A stretch of DNA of 64,000 nucleotides from Stieleria magnilauensis (GTDB lineage: Bacteria; Planctomycetota; Planctomycetia; Pirellulales; Pirellulaceae), in NCBI GenBank assembly GCA_007753675.1, contig CP036432.1, positions 1,958,394 through 2,022,393 on the forward strand, written 5' to 3'. This document shows positions 36,695-45,693 of the stretch, piece by piece (position 1 is the stretch's first letter; the number at the start of each line of letters is the position of its first letter). The position numbers and the translations under genes were made by a program. Below the pieces are notes generated by a model, which saw nothing but the letters and a program-made list of their open reading frames with translations, did no database searches and was not told the origin of the DNA.

Positions 36695-37675
36695 CTACAA
36701 CCACAAACAATCGATCGATCCGGCGACCAACAACAACATGCTGATCGCGACGTTGGCGTGGAAGAACGCTTCGTTGACGCGATTCAGATCGTTCGGCCGC
36801 ACCAGCGTGTGCTGTCGCACGACCAACGCGGTGATGCAGACCAGCGTGATCCAGTACAGCCAGCCGAATCCCACATTCGGGGCCAACCCGGGCAACAGCG
36901 CCAAAAGCACCAGCATCACCACGTGTGATCCGGCCGCGATTCGAAAGGCACCAGCCACCCCGAATCGACTCGGCACGCTGTGCAGCCCCGCGGCGGCATC
37001 AAACGCTTGATCCTGGCACGCGTAAATGATGTCGAATCCCGTCACCCACGCGGCCACGGCGGCGGCAAGCAGCAACGGCGCCACCAGATCGCTCGGCCAG
37101 GCGAACACCGCCGGCCCGCGAATCGCAACCCAGGCGCAGATCGGCGAAAGACTGAGCGCCACGCCCAGCCACAAATGCGCCGCACTGGTGAATCGTTTGG
37201 CCAGCGAATACCCCAGCAAGAACAACAGCACCGGGACCGAAGCGGCTAGCGGGATCCAGTTGGGCAGGAACAGGGCGGTCGATGCGACAAACAATGCCCC
37301 ACATCCGACCGTGAACGACAAGACCGACTTCCGCGACAGCACGCCGGCGGGAAGGTGACGCCCTTGGGTGCGAGGGTTTTCCGCATCGATCTTGTGATCG
37401 ACCAATCGATTGAACGCCATCGCCGCGCTGCGGGCGGCGACCATGCACAGCAAGATCCCCAGCAGATCGCGGAAACGCACGGTCACGGCATCTCCATCGG
37501 GCAACGGCGTCGCGATCGCCATCACGGTCGCCAAGGCCGCAAAGGGCAACGCGAACAAGGTGTGACTGAATCGAATCAGCCCTAGCCAATCGGCCAATCT
37601 GCCGCTGCCTGAGGCGCTGCCTGCACCGCCGCCTGTCGGCCCCTGATCGCCGGAATGTACACCGCCTGATGTCAT
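36695..37675 (-). CDS. ubiA: UbiA-family prenyltransferase, probably for menaquinone (MqnP-like)
   Basis: About 326 residues with seven to nine membrane helices. The two Asp-rich motifs are NRLVDHKIDAENPRT and DIIYACQDQAFD. It attaches a polyprenyl chain to an aromatic ring. The ATG at 37675 overlaps the ubiX stop by four bases (ATGA). In an organism with MqnE this enzyme probably prenylates 1,4-dihydroxy-6-naphthoate rather than 4-hydroxybenzoate; that is inference. It is the last gene of the ubiE-ubiX-ubiA operon. Confidence 0.88.
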   Translation of the reverse strand: MTSGGVHSGDQGPTGGGAGSASGSGRLADWLGLIRFSHTLFALPFAALATVMAIATPLPDGDAVTVRFRDLLGILLCMVAARSAAMAFNRLVDHKIDAENPRTQGRHLPAGVLSRKSVLSFTVGCGALFVASTALFLPNWIPLAASVPVLLFLLGYSLAKRFTSAAHLWLGVALSLSPICAWVAIRGPAVFAWPSDLVAPLLLAAAVAAWVTGFDIIYACQDQAFDAAAGLHSVPSRFGVAGAFRIAAGSHVVMLVLLALLPGLAPNVGFGWLYWITLVCITALVVRQHTLVRPNDLNRVNEAFFHANVAISMLLLVAGSIDCLWL

Positions 37676-38370
37676 GATCCGTCCTTCCATCTTTGGATCA
37701 ATCGGTTGTCCAACGTCAGTTGATCCAAGATCCGACTGACGACAAAATCGACCAACGAATCGAGCGAGTCGACGTCGTGATACCACCCCGGCATCGCCGG
37801 CAAGATCACGCCTCCGGCCAACGCGATCCGGTGCATGTTTTCCAATTGCAGCGCGCTGACCGGCGTTTCCCGAGGCACGACGACCAGTTTACGATGCTCT
37901 TTCAAGTGGACTTCGGCCGCCCGCTGAATCAAATTACTCGCCGCCGCCCGTGCGATACCGCTGAGCGTGCTGCCGCTGCACGGACAAACGACCATCGCGC
38001 TGGTGCGAAACGATCCGCTGGCGATCGGGGTCATGTAGTCATCGTATTGGTGATAGTGAAACCGCTGGGCCAACACGCTTTCCCAATCGGTTTGCTGCAC
38101 CACGTCGCGATGACGATCGGTCGACCACGCCGGGATGTAGGAAACCAGCTGGATCAAATCCAAACCGCGCAGATTGATCGCCAAGCCCGTTTCTTGTTTG
38201 ATCACCGCCGCGCCGCTGGGACTGATCGTCAAATGCACGTCGATCTCGCAATGGGCCAGCGATTGCAGCAAACGGATCGCATACATCGCCCCACTGGCAC
38301 CGGTGATCCCGATCACCAGCGGATCCCTCAGTGGCTCCCTTTGCGCGGCCAGAGTTCCCGCGGCACTCAT
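37672..38370 (-). CDS. ubiX: UbiX-family flavin prenyltransferase
   Basis: About 232 residues. [15 protein letters not shown] is the FMN-binding start; [12 protein letters not shown] and [13 protein letters not shown] are the other family motifs. UbiX makes the prenylated FMN cofactor used by UbiD-type decarboxylases, so a UbiD partner is expected elsewhere. The start overlaps the ubiE stop by four bases and the stop overlaps the ubiA start by four, a tight three-gene operon. Confidence 0.92.
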   Translation of the reverse strand: MSAAGTLAAQREPLRDPLVIGITGASGAMYAIRLLQSLAHCEIDVHLTISPSGAAVIKQETGLAINLRGLDLIQLVSYIPAWSTDRHRDVVQQTDWESVLAQRFHYHQYDDYMTPIASGSFRTSAMVVCPCSGSTLSGIARAAASNLIQRAAEVHLKEHRKLVVVPRETPVSALQLENMHRIALAGGVILPAMPGWYHDVDSLDSLVDFVVSRILDQLTLDNRLIQRWKDGS

Positions 38371-39176
38371 TGGGGCTCCCCATCGGGGTTGGAATTCGAC
38401 TCGGGTTTGGTGCCCTCGTAGATGGTGCAAACCCCAAACGTCAGCGGGGTGAATTTGACATCCGTCAATCCGGCAGCCTGCATCCGATCGGCCAATGCTT
38501 GCCCGTCGGGAAAGCGGCTAACCGAATCAGGCAGATACGAATACGCCGACTTGTTGTTGCGGGCGAACCATTGTCCGACCCGGGGCAGAATGTGCTTGAA
38601 ATAAAAGTTGTAGGTCTGTCGCAGCCCCGGCAGAGTCGGCTTGGAGAATTCCAACACCATCACCTGGCCGCCTGGACGACACACCCGCGTCATCTCGCGC
38701 AGCCCTCGATCGGTATCGGCGACGTTCCGCAACCCGAAGGCCACGGTGACGCATTGGAATCGGTTGGACGCGAAGGGCAATTGTTGGGAATCGGCTTCGA
38801 GAAAATCGATCGATTCCGATCGCGCACCGACGACGCGTTTTCGCCGGGCGATTTCCAGCATCGCGAAACAAAAATCGCTGCCCACGACCTCGACGCCGTC
38901 CGGCGCCGCGTCGGCGATCGCGATCGCCAGATCGCCCGTCCCGGTGCACACATCCAATGCCGGCACGCCGGGAATCAGACTCAATCGCTTGACCGCCTGG
39001 CTCCGCCAGTATTTGTCGATGTTCAGCGACAGCAGATGGTTCATCAGATCGTAACGGGGCGCGATCTGGCGAAACATCTCGCGCACCCGAGCATTGCTCT
39101 TGTCCAATTCCCCGGCCGGTTCGGTGGGGGGCGTGTCGACGGTGGGAGGCGCTGGTTCGGTCACGTTGGCGGTCAT
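38367..39176 (-). CDS. ubiE: Demethylmenaquinone/ubiquinone C-methyltransferase
   Basis: About 269 residues. SAM-binding loop [11 protein letters not shown], and the family signatures [17 protein letters not shown] and [16 protein letters not shown] (about residues 45-60 and 145-160). It adds the methyl group in the last step of menaquinone or ubiquinone synthesis. With mqnE in the window, menaquinone is the likely product. First gene of the overlapping ubiE-ubiX-ubiA operon. Confidence 0.93.
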   Translation of the reverse strand: MTANVTEPAPPTVDTPPTEPAGELDKSNARVREMFRQIAPRYDLMNHLLSLNIDKYWRSQAVKRLSLIPGVPALDVCTGTGDLAIAIADAAPDGVEVVGSDFCFAMLEIARRKRVVGARSESIDFLEADSQQLPFASNRFQCVTVAFGLRNVADTDRGLREMTRVCRPGGQVMVLEFSKPTLPGLRQTYNFYFKHILPRVGQWFARNNKSAYSYLPDSVSRFPDGQALADRMQAAGLTDVKFTPLTFGVCTIYEGTKPESNSNPDGEPQ

Positions 39177-39475
39177 GGAACGGGTTCGATGGATAGGCTG
39201 GGGGTGTGGCCGCGGCTTGACTTTCGGGGTAGCGAGCGAGCGTCAACGGTTTGGTGATTCTCCCAATTCAACGCGATCATGTCAGCCGGACGCGGAAACC
39301 GTCCTTAGGTTCTGGCATGACGGTCCCGATTTGGGAAGGACACGACAAGCAACCGCAAAACGGGCGGGCGCAAAACACGCCCCAAAAAAAGGCCCCAATC
39401 TAGGCCACAGTGCGTCGCGCCAGTTTCGGTGCCAAGGTGCTGCTGCGGGGCCCGAGATCTGCTAACTTTTTCGCC

Positions 39476-40150
39476 ATGCGGACACTTTTTTTTGATATCG
39501 ATGGGACCTTGCTCATCACCCAAAGAGCCGGCAGCGGTGCGTTGGTGCGTGCGATGGTGAGTGAATTTGGGGTCGCCGACCTGGCCATCGAACACATTTC
39601 CTTCGGCGGACGCACCGATCGCGATTTGGTTTGTGAGTTTCTGGTGGCCGGTAAAATTGACCCGACGCCCGAGAACCAAGGCCGATTGCGGCGGCGTTAC
39701 GCCGTGACGCTACGCGAAACGCTGCCGACGGTGCGTGGCGAAGTGTTGCCGGGGGTCACGGAATTGCTGCCGGCGTTGTCAGCGACGCCCCACGTTTCGC
39801 TGGCTGTGATGACGGGAAATTTTCCGGAAACGGCGCGGATGAAACTGGAGACATTCCGTCTGATCGATTTCTTTCCCTGGGTCGTCGGCGGCGATCTGGA
39901 CGCGGTTCGCTGCGACATGGCCCGCCGCGCGGCCGACCAATTGGCCCGGCGTCGAGGCGAGGCGGCCCGTGACGACATGATCGTCATCGGCGACACCCCC
40001 AATGATGTCCGCTGTGCCCACACGATCGGCGCCAAGTGTTTGGCGGTCTGTACCGGGACGGCCAGCCGCGAAGAACTGGAACACGCCGGCGCCGACCGCA
40101 TCGTCGATGATCTGACCGATCGGGACGCGCTGGAGTACTTGGTTCGGTAG
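39476..40150 (+). CDS. HAD-superfamily phosphatase
   Basis: About 224 residues. Motif [10 protein letters not shown] contains the nucleophile Asp; motif II is VMTGN, the Lys region follows, and motif IV is [12 protein letters not shown]. The helical cap between motifs I and II is of the phosphoglycolate-phosphatase type. Substrate unknown. The ATG at 39476 starts directly before motif I. Confidence 0.85.
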   Translation: MRTLFFDIDGTLLITQRAGSGALVRAMVSEFGVADLAIEHISFGGRTDRDLVCEFLVAGKIDPTPENQGRLRRRYAVTLRETLPTVRGEVLPGVTELLPALSATPHVSLAVMTGNFPETARMKLETFRLIDFFPWVVGGDLDAVRCDMARRAADQLARRRGEAARDDMIVIGDTPNDVRCAHTIGAKCLAVCTGTASREELEHAGADRIVDDLTDRDALEYLVR

Positions 40151-40160
40151 GGGGGGGTGA

Positions 40161-40267
40161 GTTTCAGGTTTCAGGTTTCAGGTTTCAGGTTTCAGGTTTC
40201 AGGTTTCAGGTTTCAGGTTTCAGGTTTCAGGTTTCAGGTTTCAGGTTTCAGGTTTCAGGTTTCAGTT
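40161..40267. repeat. TTTCAGG heptamer array, about 15 copies
   Basis: A nearly perfect tandem array of TTTCAGG that decays into TTTTCAG at its right end. Reverse-complement fragments appear near 5520 and 43130. The frame across it reads as a repeated FRFQVSG peptide, which I do not regard as a gene. Confidence 0.95.
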
Positions 40268-40485
40268 TTCAGTTTTCTTCAATATTTTCCTGTCATCCAT
40301 TTTCTTGTCTCCGTCTCCTCTGCAACGTCCCAACTTTCTGCCCCCCCTTTTTCTGCCAGACTCCCCAACCGCAGCCACCTGAGCCGACTGTTCTTTCCCA
40401 CTCTCGCTACTTCCGGTTTGGCGAGTTTCGCTTTAAAACTCTTGTTGAACCGGTTTTCCCTCCTCCGCCAGCGCCACCAGCGAGC
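40268..40485. other. Intergenic region upstream of purE
   Basis: Pyrimidine-rich sequence after the heptamer array. No small gene or clear promoter is recognised. Confidence 0.35.
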
Positions 40486-41010
40486 ATGACGACACCCGAA
40501 ACCGACGGAACGCAATTCCCCGCCACCGATGCTGTGGTCGGCGTGATCATGGGCAGCAAGAACGACTGGGAAACGATGCGTCCGGCGTGCGAGATCCTGG
40601 ACGCCTTGGGGATCAAGCATGAACGGACCGTCGTCAGCGCCCACCGCACCCCGGCACGGATGTTCGCCTATGCCCAATCGGCGCGTCAGCGGGGACTGAA
40701 AGTGATCATCGCGGGGGCCGGCGGCGCCGCCCATCTGCCGGGGATGGTGGCATCGGAGACTTCGTTGCCGGTGATCGGTGTTCCGGTGCAGAGCCGGGCG
40801 CTGCAGGGGCTCGATTCGCTGTTGTCGATCGTGCAAATGCCCGGCGGGATTCCCGTCGCCACCATGTCGATCGGGTCCAGCGGGGCCAAGAACGCTGGCT
40901 TGATGGCCGCTCGCATGCTGGCGATCAGTGACGAGGCCGTCCGTGCGGCGTTGGAAACGTTCATCCAACAGCAGACTCAGCAAGTCCTCGCCGCCACCGA
41001 ACTGGAGTGA
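40486..41010 (+). CDS. purE: N5-carboxyaminoimidazole ribonucleotide mutase
   Basis: About 174 residues. [24 protein letters not shown] and [12 protein letters not shown] are the PurE signatures, with the catalytic His in SAHRT. It moves the carboxylate in de novo purine synthesis. purK follows seven bases later, giving the usual pair. Confidence 0.95.
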   Translation: MTTPETDGTQFPATDAVVGVIMGSKNDWETMRPACEILDALGIKHERTVVSAHRTPARMFAYAQSARQRGLKVIIAGAGGAAHLPGMVASETSLPVIGVPVQSRALQGLDSLLSIVQMPGGIPVATMSIGSSGAKNAGLMAARMLAISDEAVRAALETFIQQQTQQVLAATELE

Positions 41011-41017
41011 TCTCGAC

Positions 41018-42172
41018 GTGTCAGCACTGAAATCGAACGACTCGATGGTGATGCCGGGGGCGACCATCGGCATGGTCGGCGGCGGACAACTGGGACGAAT
41101 GTTTGCGATCGCGGCGATGCAGATGGGTTACGACGTCGTGATCTTTTGCGGCTCGGCCGACGAACCGGCCGGACAAGTCGCCACGCGAACCGTCGTCGGC
41201 GATCTGCTCGATCACGCGGTCGTGTCAAAGTTTGCCAAGCAGTGCCAGGTGATCACGCTGGAATTCGAAAACATTCCGGCCGAAACGATTCGCTGGTGCA
41301 GCGAGTTCGCGCCGACGTATCCCTCGCACCATGTGCTCGCCACCGCACAGGATCGACTGGTCGAAAAAACAACGTTCCGCGATGCCGGGTTGGCGGTGAC
41401 ACCCTATGCCGCGGTGGATTCGGCCGCCGGCGTCGGCGAGTTTGCCGAGCAGCATGGCTGGCCGGTGATCGTGAAAACGGCGCGGAGCGGATACGACGGC
41501 AAGGGACAGCATCGCTTGGATGGCCCCTCCGACGCGGAGGCGGTGCCGTGGGAGTCGGCGGATTCTTGGATCGCGGAGAAATGGATCCCGTTCGAGCGCG
41601 AAGCGTCCGTCGTGGTGGCGCGTTCGACCCGGGGCGAAGTCCGCTGTTTCCCACCGTTTGAAAATGATCACCGCAATCACATCCTCGACGTCTCGTTCTG
41701 CCCGTCGACGTTGTCGCCGGCACAACAACAATTGGCCACGACGATCGCCACCCGGGCTGCAGACGTGTTGCAGTTGGTCGGCGTCCTGTGTGTGGAATTT
41801 TTTGTCGTCGACGCGGAAACGATCTTGATCAACGAAGTCGCGCCGCGGCCGCACAACAGTGGCCACTTGACGATCGAAGCGTGTCACACCAGCCAGTTCG
41901 AACAACACGTCCGAGCGGTCTGTGGACTGCCACTCGGATCGACCGAACTGCGTGTCGGCGGCGCAGCGATGGCCAACTTGCTGGGTGATCTGTGGGGCAG
42001 CCAAGGACAGCCGCCATGCTGGGATCGGGCGGTGGCCGTGCCATCGGTTTCGCTGCACCTGTATGGAAAATCCGACGCCAAAGTCGGACGCAAGATGGGG
42101 CACCTGACCGCCACGGCGGATTCCGCCGCCGCGGCCGTCGCCACCGTCCAACAGGCGCGTGAAACGCTCTAG
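41018..42172 (+). CDS. purK: N5-carboxyaminoimidazole ribonucleotide synthase
   Basis: About 384 residues of ATP-grasp fold. IGMVGGGQLGRMFA opens the protein; VKTARSGYDGKGQ binds ATP, and NEVAPRPHNSGHLTIEA with metal ligands follows. It carboxylates AIR in an ATP-dependent step before PurE. The GTG at 41018 has GGAG about ten bases upstream; ATGs at 41045 and 41051 are alternatives. Confidence 0.95.
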   Translation: MSALKSNDSMVMPGATIGMVGGGQLGRMFAIAAMQMGYDVVIFCGSADEPAGQVATRTVVGDLLDHAVVSKFAKQCQVITLEFENIPAETIRWCSEFAPTYPSHHVLATAQDRLVEKTTFRDAGLAVTPYAAVDSAAGVGEFAEQHGWPVIVKTARSGYDGKGQHRLDGPSDAEAVPWESADSWIAEKWIPFEREASVVVARSTRGEVRCFPPFENDHRNHILDVSFCPSTLSPAQQQLATTIATRAADVLQLVGVLCVEFFVVDAETILINEVAPRPHNSGHLTIEACHTSQFEQHVRAVCGLPLGSTELRVGGAAMANLLGDLWGSQGQPPCWDRAVAVPSVSLHLYGKSDAKVGRKMGHLTATADSAAAAVATVQQARETL

Positions 42173-42186
42173 TAGGCCGCGTTAGA

Positions 42187-42285
42187 GAATGAGCCGTTCG
42201 GCGCAAACGCAATACCGCTAAATCGACAAGGTATTGACCAGCGAGCAGGGCCCGTAGGCTCGCGCCAAACGGCTGATCATCAATT
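42187..42285. repeat. Inverted repeat with GAGCCGTTCGGCGC arms
   Basis: GAGCCGTTCGGCGC and GCGCCAAACGGCTGATC are inverted with one mismatch across a ~70-bp spacer, between purK and rex. A similar AAACGGCTGATC end appears near 31285. Confidence 0.5.
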
Positions 42286-42366
42286 GACATCAGCCGGTTC
42301 GCGCCAGCGTCCGGGCACCCCTCAATGTCGAGTTAGCGTTTTGGCGCGAGAAAATCGATCCAACCG

Positions 42367-43035
42367 TCAGCGGTTCTGGACGCTGAAGGCGAGCCGTTGC
42401 AATTCGCTGGCCAAGTCGACGTTCACGACGGCCGTGGATCCCGGCAACCGCAACGTGGTGGGCGCGAAATTCAGGATGCCGCTGACGCCGGCGGCCACCA
42501 AATCGGCGGCGACGAATGCCGCTTGGTCGACCGGGACGGCCAGGATGGCCAGGTCCGGCGAGAGTTCGGCCAGCTTGCCGGTCATCGTGGCGGCATTCCA
42601 AATCGAAACCCCGCCGATCTGTTTTCCAATCTTTGCCGGGTCGAGATCGAACGCGGCGACCAGTCGAAACCCTAAACGCTCGAACCCTCGGTAGCGGAGC
42701 AAGGCATCGCCGAGCGATCCGACGCCGACCAAGATGACCTGCCACTGCAGCCCACTTCCGAGCACCGCGCCGATCTGTTCGGTCAGTTTGTCGATCGGAT
42801 AGCCCACGCCGCGGCGGCCGATCGTTCCCAAACTGCTCAGGTCGCGGCGGACGACGGCGGGAGACACATCGACGAGTGCACCGAGCTGTTTGCTGTTGAG
42901 ATGGGTTTCGCCCTGATCGGCCAAGCGATGCAATTCGCGAAAGTACAGACTCAGCCGCCCGACGGCCGGCCGCGGCAGTTTGTTGACGCCGCTGTTGGGG
43001 TCCGAAGTCGTCTTGGGGTCCGGTTCTGAGGGCAT
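42367..43035 (-). CDS. rex: Redox-sensing transcriptional repressor Rex
   Basis: About 222 residues, normal for Rex. A winged helix at the N-terminus contains VSPAVVRRDLSSLG and GRRGVGYPI; the NADH-binding Rossmann domain contains LVGVGSLGDALL and continues to FAPTTLRLP. Rex senses the NADH/NAD+ ratio and represses fermentation and respiration genes. No Rex operator was found by eye beside it. Confidence 0.95.
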   Translation of the reverse strand: MPSEPDPKTTSDPNSGVNKLPRPAVGRLSLYFRELHRLADQGETHLNSKQLGALVDVSPAVVRRDLSSLGTIGRRGVGYPIDKLTEQIGAVLGSGLQWQVILVGVGSLGDALLRYRGFERLGFRLVAAFDLDPAKIGKQIGGVSIWNAATMTGKLAELSPDLAILAVPVDQAAFVAADLVAAGVSGILNFAPTTLRLPGSTAVVNVDLASELQRLAFSVQNR

Positions 43036-43553
43036 GGCAGGATTGTAACGACCGAGCGGACGGGAGAGGGGCCGCGGGAGCGGGCAGAAACATGGATCAC
43101 CGGGGGGGAGAGTCTCCAGTGTGAAACCTGAAACTCGAAACTAAGCCCGTTCCCCCCGCCGTCCCGATCGCTACATCTGTTACGGATTGCAATGACGGCA
43201 CTCCTGGACAGCCTAGGCGTCTTATTTTGCCCTGATCGTGCTGTTTACTTGGTCGGATCACTTTACGCAGACGATGAATTGACAGCATAAGGACCCAATT
43301 CGTTGGCACGCAGAGTTTGTGTGTCCGCACCATCTTCCTCCCACCGTGAAGTGCGGGTAGATGGGAAAGAGGTTAATTCGGGCCACGATCGGCACTTTCG
43401 GGTGCAGTGACCGGAGTCGGATTCATCTTGAACGGGGGGTCTTTCGTCGCAGTGCACGTGCACGCAAAAAGTGCAGGAAGGTGTGAGCAATGGGTCTCGC
43501 ATCATCCAGTGCGTCCCTTTGCAACCCAAAAGTGTTTTCTGGAGAAAGAAGAG
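43036..43553. other. Long divergent promoter region between rex and the YTV gene
   Basis: No gene is seen. Near 43125 there are a few CTGAAAC-type repeats. A ribosome site (GGAGAAAGAAGAG) precedes the YTV start at 43554. The long leader suggests regulated or strong expression. Confidence 0.4.
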
Positions 43554-45305
43554 ATGAAAAGGCTGTGGTTATTGCCCGCCTTGGCGATCATTGCGATCGT
43601 CTCGGGGGCTCAATCCGCACGCGCCGCTTATTGTGGTGCGATCAGCTATCAAGGCTGTAGTAATTGCGGAGAGTCAGTGGTCAGCGACGGCACCGTCGTT
43701 GATGGCGCGTCACCCGTCGCTGACGGAGCTGCATCGGCTAACGCCGATGGAAGCTACACCGTCATGCGTAACGTGACCGAGACCGTGTACGAGCAAGTCC
43801 AAGAGACTCGCTATCGTACGCGGAACGAAACGTATTACGAAGACAAAGAAGTCCAAGCGACTCGTGTCGTTCCTTACACGGAACAGCGTGAAGTCCAGTA
43901 CACCGTGATGGTGCCGACGTACGAAACCAAAACTCGTACGATCAACTACACCGTCAACAAACCGGTTTACGAGACTCACGAAAAGGTCATCAACTACACG
44001 GTCAAAAAGCCCGTGTACGAGACCAAGACGCGTACGATCAACTACACGGTGATGAAGCCGGTGTACGAGACGCACGAAAAGGTGATCAACTACACGGTCA
44101 AAAAGCCCGTGTGGGAAACCAAGACGCGTACGATCAACTACACCGTCAACAAGCCGGTGTACGAAACTCGCACGAAAACCATCAACTACACGGTGATGGT
44201 TCCCGTTCACGAGACCAAGACTCGTACGATCAACTACACGGTTTACAACACCGTGCGTGAAGACAAGGTTCGCACCGAGAACTACACCGTCATGGTTCCC
44301 GAACAGTACACCAAGACCATCACGGTCAAAGGTGGACATTGGGAAACGCAAACGGAAACCGTTCCTGGTCCGATGATGCGACGCACGGTTCGTGAACCGG
44401 GCACGTGGACCTACGACCCGGCGACCTGCCGTTGCGTGTACTGCCCCGGCAAGTGCCGCGTCGAATGCGTCCAAGGTTGCCCCAAGACGATCTGCAAGAA
44501 AGTCTGGGTTCCGACCTGCGAGGAAAAGGAAATCTGCTGCACGCGGTACGTCAAAGAGTGCCGCACGCGTGAGATCCCTTACACCGTTTGCCGACGCGTT
44601 CCTGAGTGCAAGACCAAGACTTGCACCTACACCGTCTGCAAGATGGTTCCCGAGTGCCGCACCAAGACTTGCAACTACACGGTTTGCAAGATGGTTCCCG
44701 AGTGCCGCACGAAGACTTGCGAGTACAAAGTTTGCAGCTACGTCTGCGAGCAACGCAGCAAGGTTTGCAAGTACACCACGTGCAAGATGGTTCCCGAGTG
44801 CCGCACGAAGACCTGCAACTACACCGTTTGCAGCTACGTCTGCGAGCCTCGTACGAAGGTCTGCAAGTACACCACTTGCAAGATGGTTCCCGAGTGCCGT
44901 ACCAAGACTTGCGAATACAAAGTTTGCAAGATGGTTCCCGAGTGCCGCACCAAGACGATCTGCGTCAACAAGTGCCGCACCGAGTGCTACACGAAGATCT
45001 GCAAGGTCAAGAAGTGCCGTCAGGTCTGCGAGCCTTACACGGTCACCAAGTGCGTTCCGCGTACGGTCTGCAAGCAAGTCCCCGTGACGGTTTGCTGCCC
45101 GGCCCCGGTCTGCTGTGGTGCCGCTGACGCTTGCGGATGCTGCGAGCCGGCTTGCGGATGCAGCAAGGCTCGTGGCGGATTGCTGAAGAAGCTGTTCGGC
45201 GGACGCAAAGGCTGCTGTGACAGCGGCTGCGACGTCGCTCCCAGCTGCGGATGCGACGCTGAGCCGACTTGTGGTTGCGAAGCCGCTCCTTCCTGCGGCT
45301 GCTAA
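43554..45305 (+). CDS. YTV-repeat, cysteine-rich envelope protein
   Basis: About 583 residues. Signal peptide (LWLLPALAIIAIVSGAQSARA). Residues about 113-260 hold nine units of a 16-residue repeat, INYTV[NMK]KPVYET[KH]TR-like, with no cysteine. A Cys-rich link follows (about 285-340). Residues about 343-470 hold about eight units of the same 16-residue period, now YTVCKMVPECRTKTCN. The tail is Gly/Cys rich (CCGAADACGCCEPACGCS) with a basic KARGGLLKKLFGGRKG patch. YTV proteins are known as abundant envelope proteins of planctomycetes; a disulfide-linked structural role is inferred. The long antisense frame is a shadow. The ATG follows a good ribosome site. Confidence 0.85.
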   Translation: MKRLWLLPALAIIAIVSGAQSARAAYCGAISYQGCSNCGESVVSDGTVVDGASPVADGAASANADGSYTVMRNVTETVYEQVQETRYRTRNETYYEDKEVQATRVVPYTEQREVQYTVMVPTYETKTRTINYTVNKPVYETHEKVINYTVKKPVYETKTRTINYTVMKPVYETHEKVINYTVKKPVWETKTRTINYTVNKPVYETRTKTINYTVMVPVHETKTRTINYTVYNTVREDKVRTENYTVMVPEQYTKTITVKGGHWETQTETVPGPMMRRTVREPGTWTYDPATCRCVYCPGKCRVECVQGCPKTICKKVWVPTCEEKEICCTRYVKECRTREIPYTVCRRVPECKTKTCTYTVCKMVPECRTKTCNYTVCKMVPECRTKTCEYKVCSYVCEQRSKVCKYTTCKMVPECRTKTCNYTVCSYVCEPRTKVCKYTTCKMVPECRTKTCEYKVCKMVPECRTKTICVNKCRTECYTKICKVKKCRQVCEPYTVTKCVPRTVCKQVPVTVCCPAPVCCGAADACGCCEPACGCSKARGGLLKKLFGGRKGCCDSGCDVAPSCGCDAEPTCGCEAAPSCGC

Positions 45306-45386
45306 TTGAAAAGGCCGGGCGGTCTCGCCGAGTCTCAAAACTCGGCGGACAGCCTAGCCGCTCAAAACTGCACGCGACAAGCCAGG

Positions 45387-45426
45387 CGGGGTGAGCCCCT
45401 CAGTTGAGGTGGCTCACCCCGTTTTT
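45387..45426 (+). terminator. Strong rho-independent terminator
   Basis: A perfect 11-bp stem CGGGGTGAGCC / GGCTCACCCCG is followed by five T and ends the YTV gene. Confidence 0.92.
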
Positions 45427-45431
45427 CGCGT

Positions 45432-45525
45432 CTCGTCTTGATTGGGAATCAAGTGGGAGAGACTTCCGGGCTGGTCCCAATGGACGCCACCAGACTGAAA
45501 GCCTCTCCCACTTCCCAAAGACGAG
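45432..45525. repeat. 94-bp inverted repeat, possible small RNA or mobile element
   Basis: Outer arms CTCGTCTT/AAGACGAG and inner arms AAGTGGGAGAGACTT/AAGCCTCTCCCACTT (one mismatch) form a two-part stem just after the terminator. It has no T run, so it is not a second terminator. Confidence 0.6.
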
Positions 45526-45693
45526 TGGATTTGGCGAGCGGATTTTTTGTCTGCTCTGGACAAATGCGATATACTGAGTAGAAGCACCGGGAGCCGCGGA
45601 ACTCTTTCTCTTCTACCTTTCGAGTCGAATGCTGTGTCGCAGAGTCTTTTCACGAGTGACTCCTCGTCTGCCCGCACACCGCGATCGATCGAT

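Noticed and set aside
40157..40489. Frame encoding repeated FRFQVSG peptides
   Set aside because: It is only the translation of the heptamer array and would overlap the purE start.
43710..45338. A 542-codon minus-strand frame with Leu/Ala/Asn repeats
   Set aside because: It is the antisense shadow of the YTV repeats; its period mirrors the 48-bp coding repeat and it has no ribosome site or known domain.
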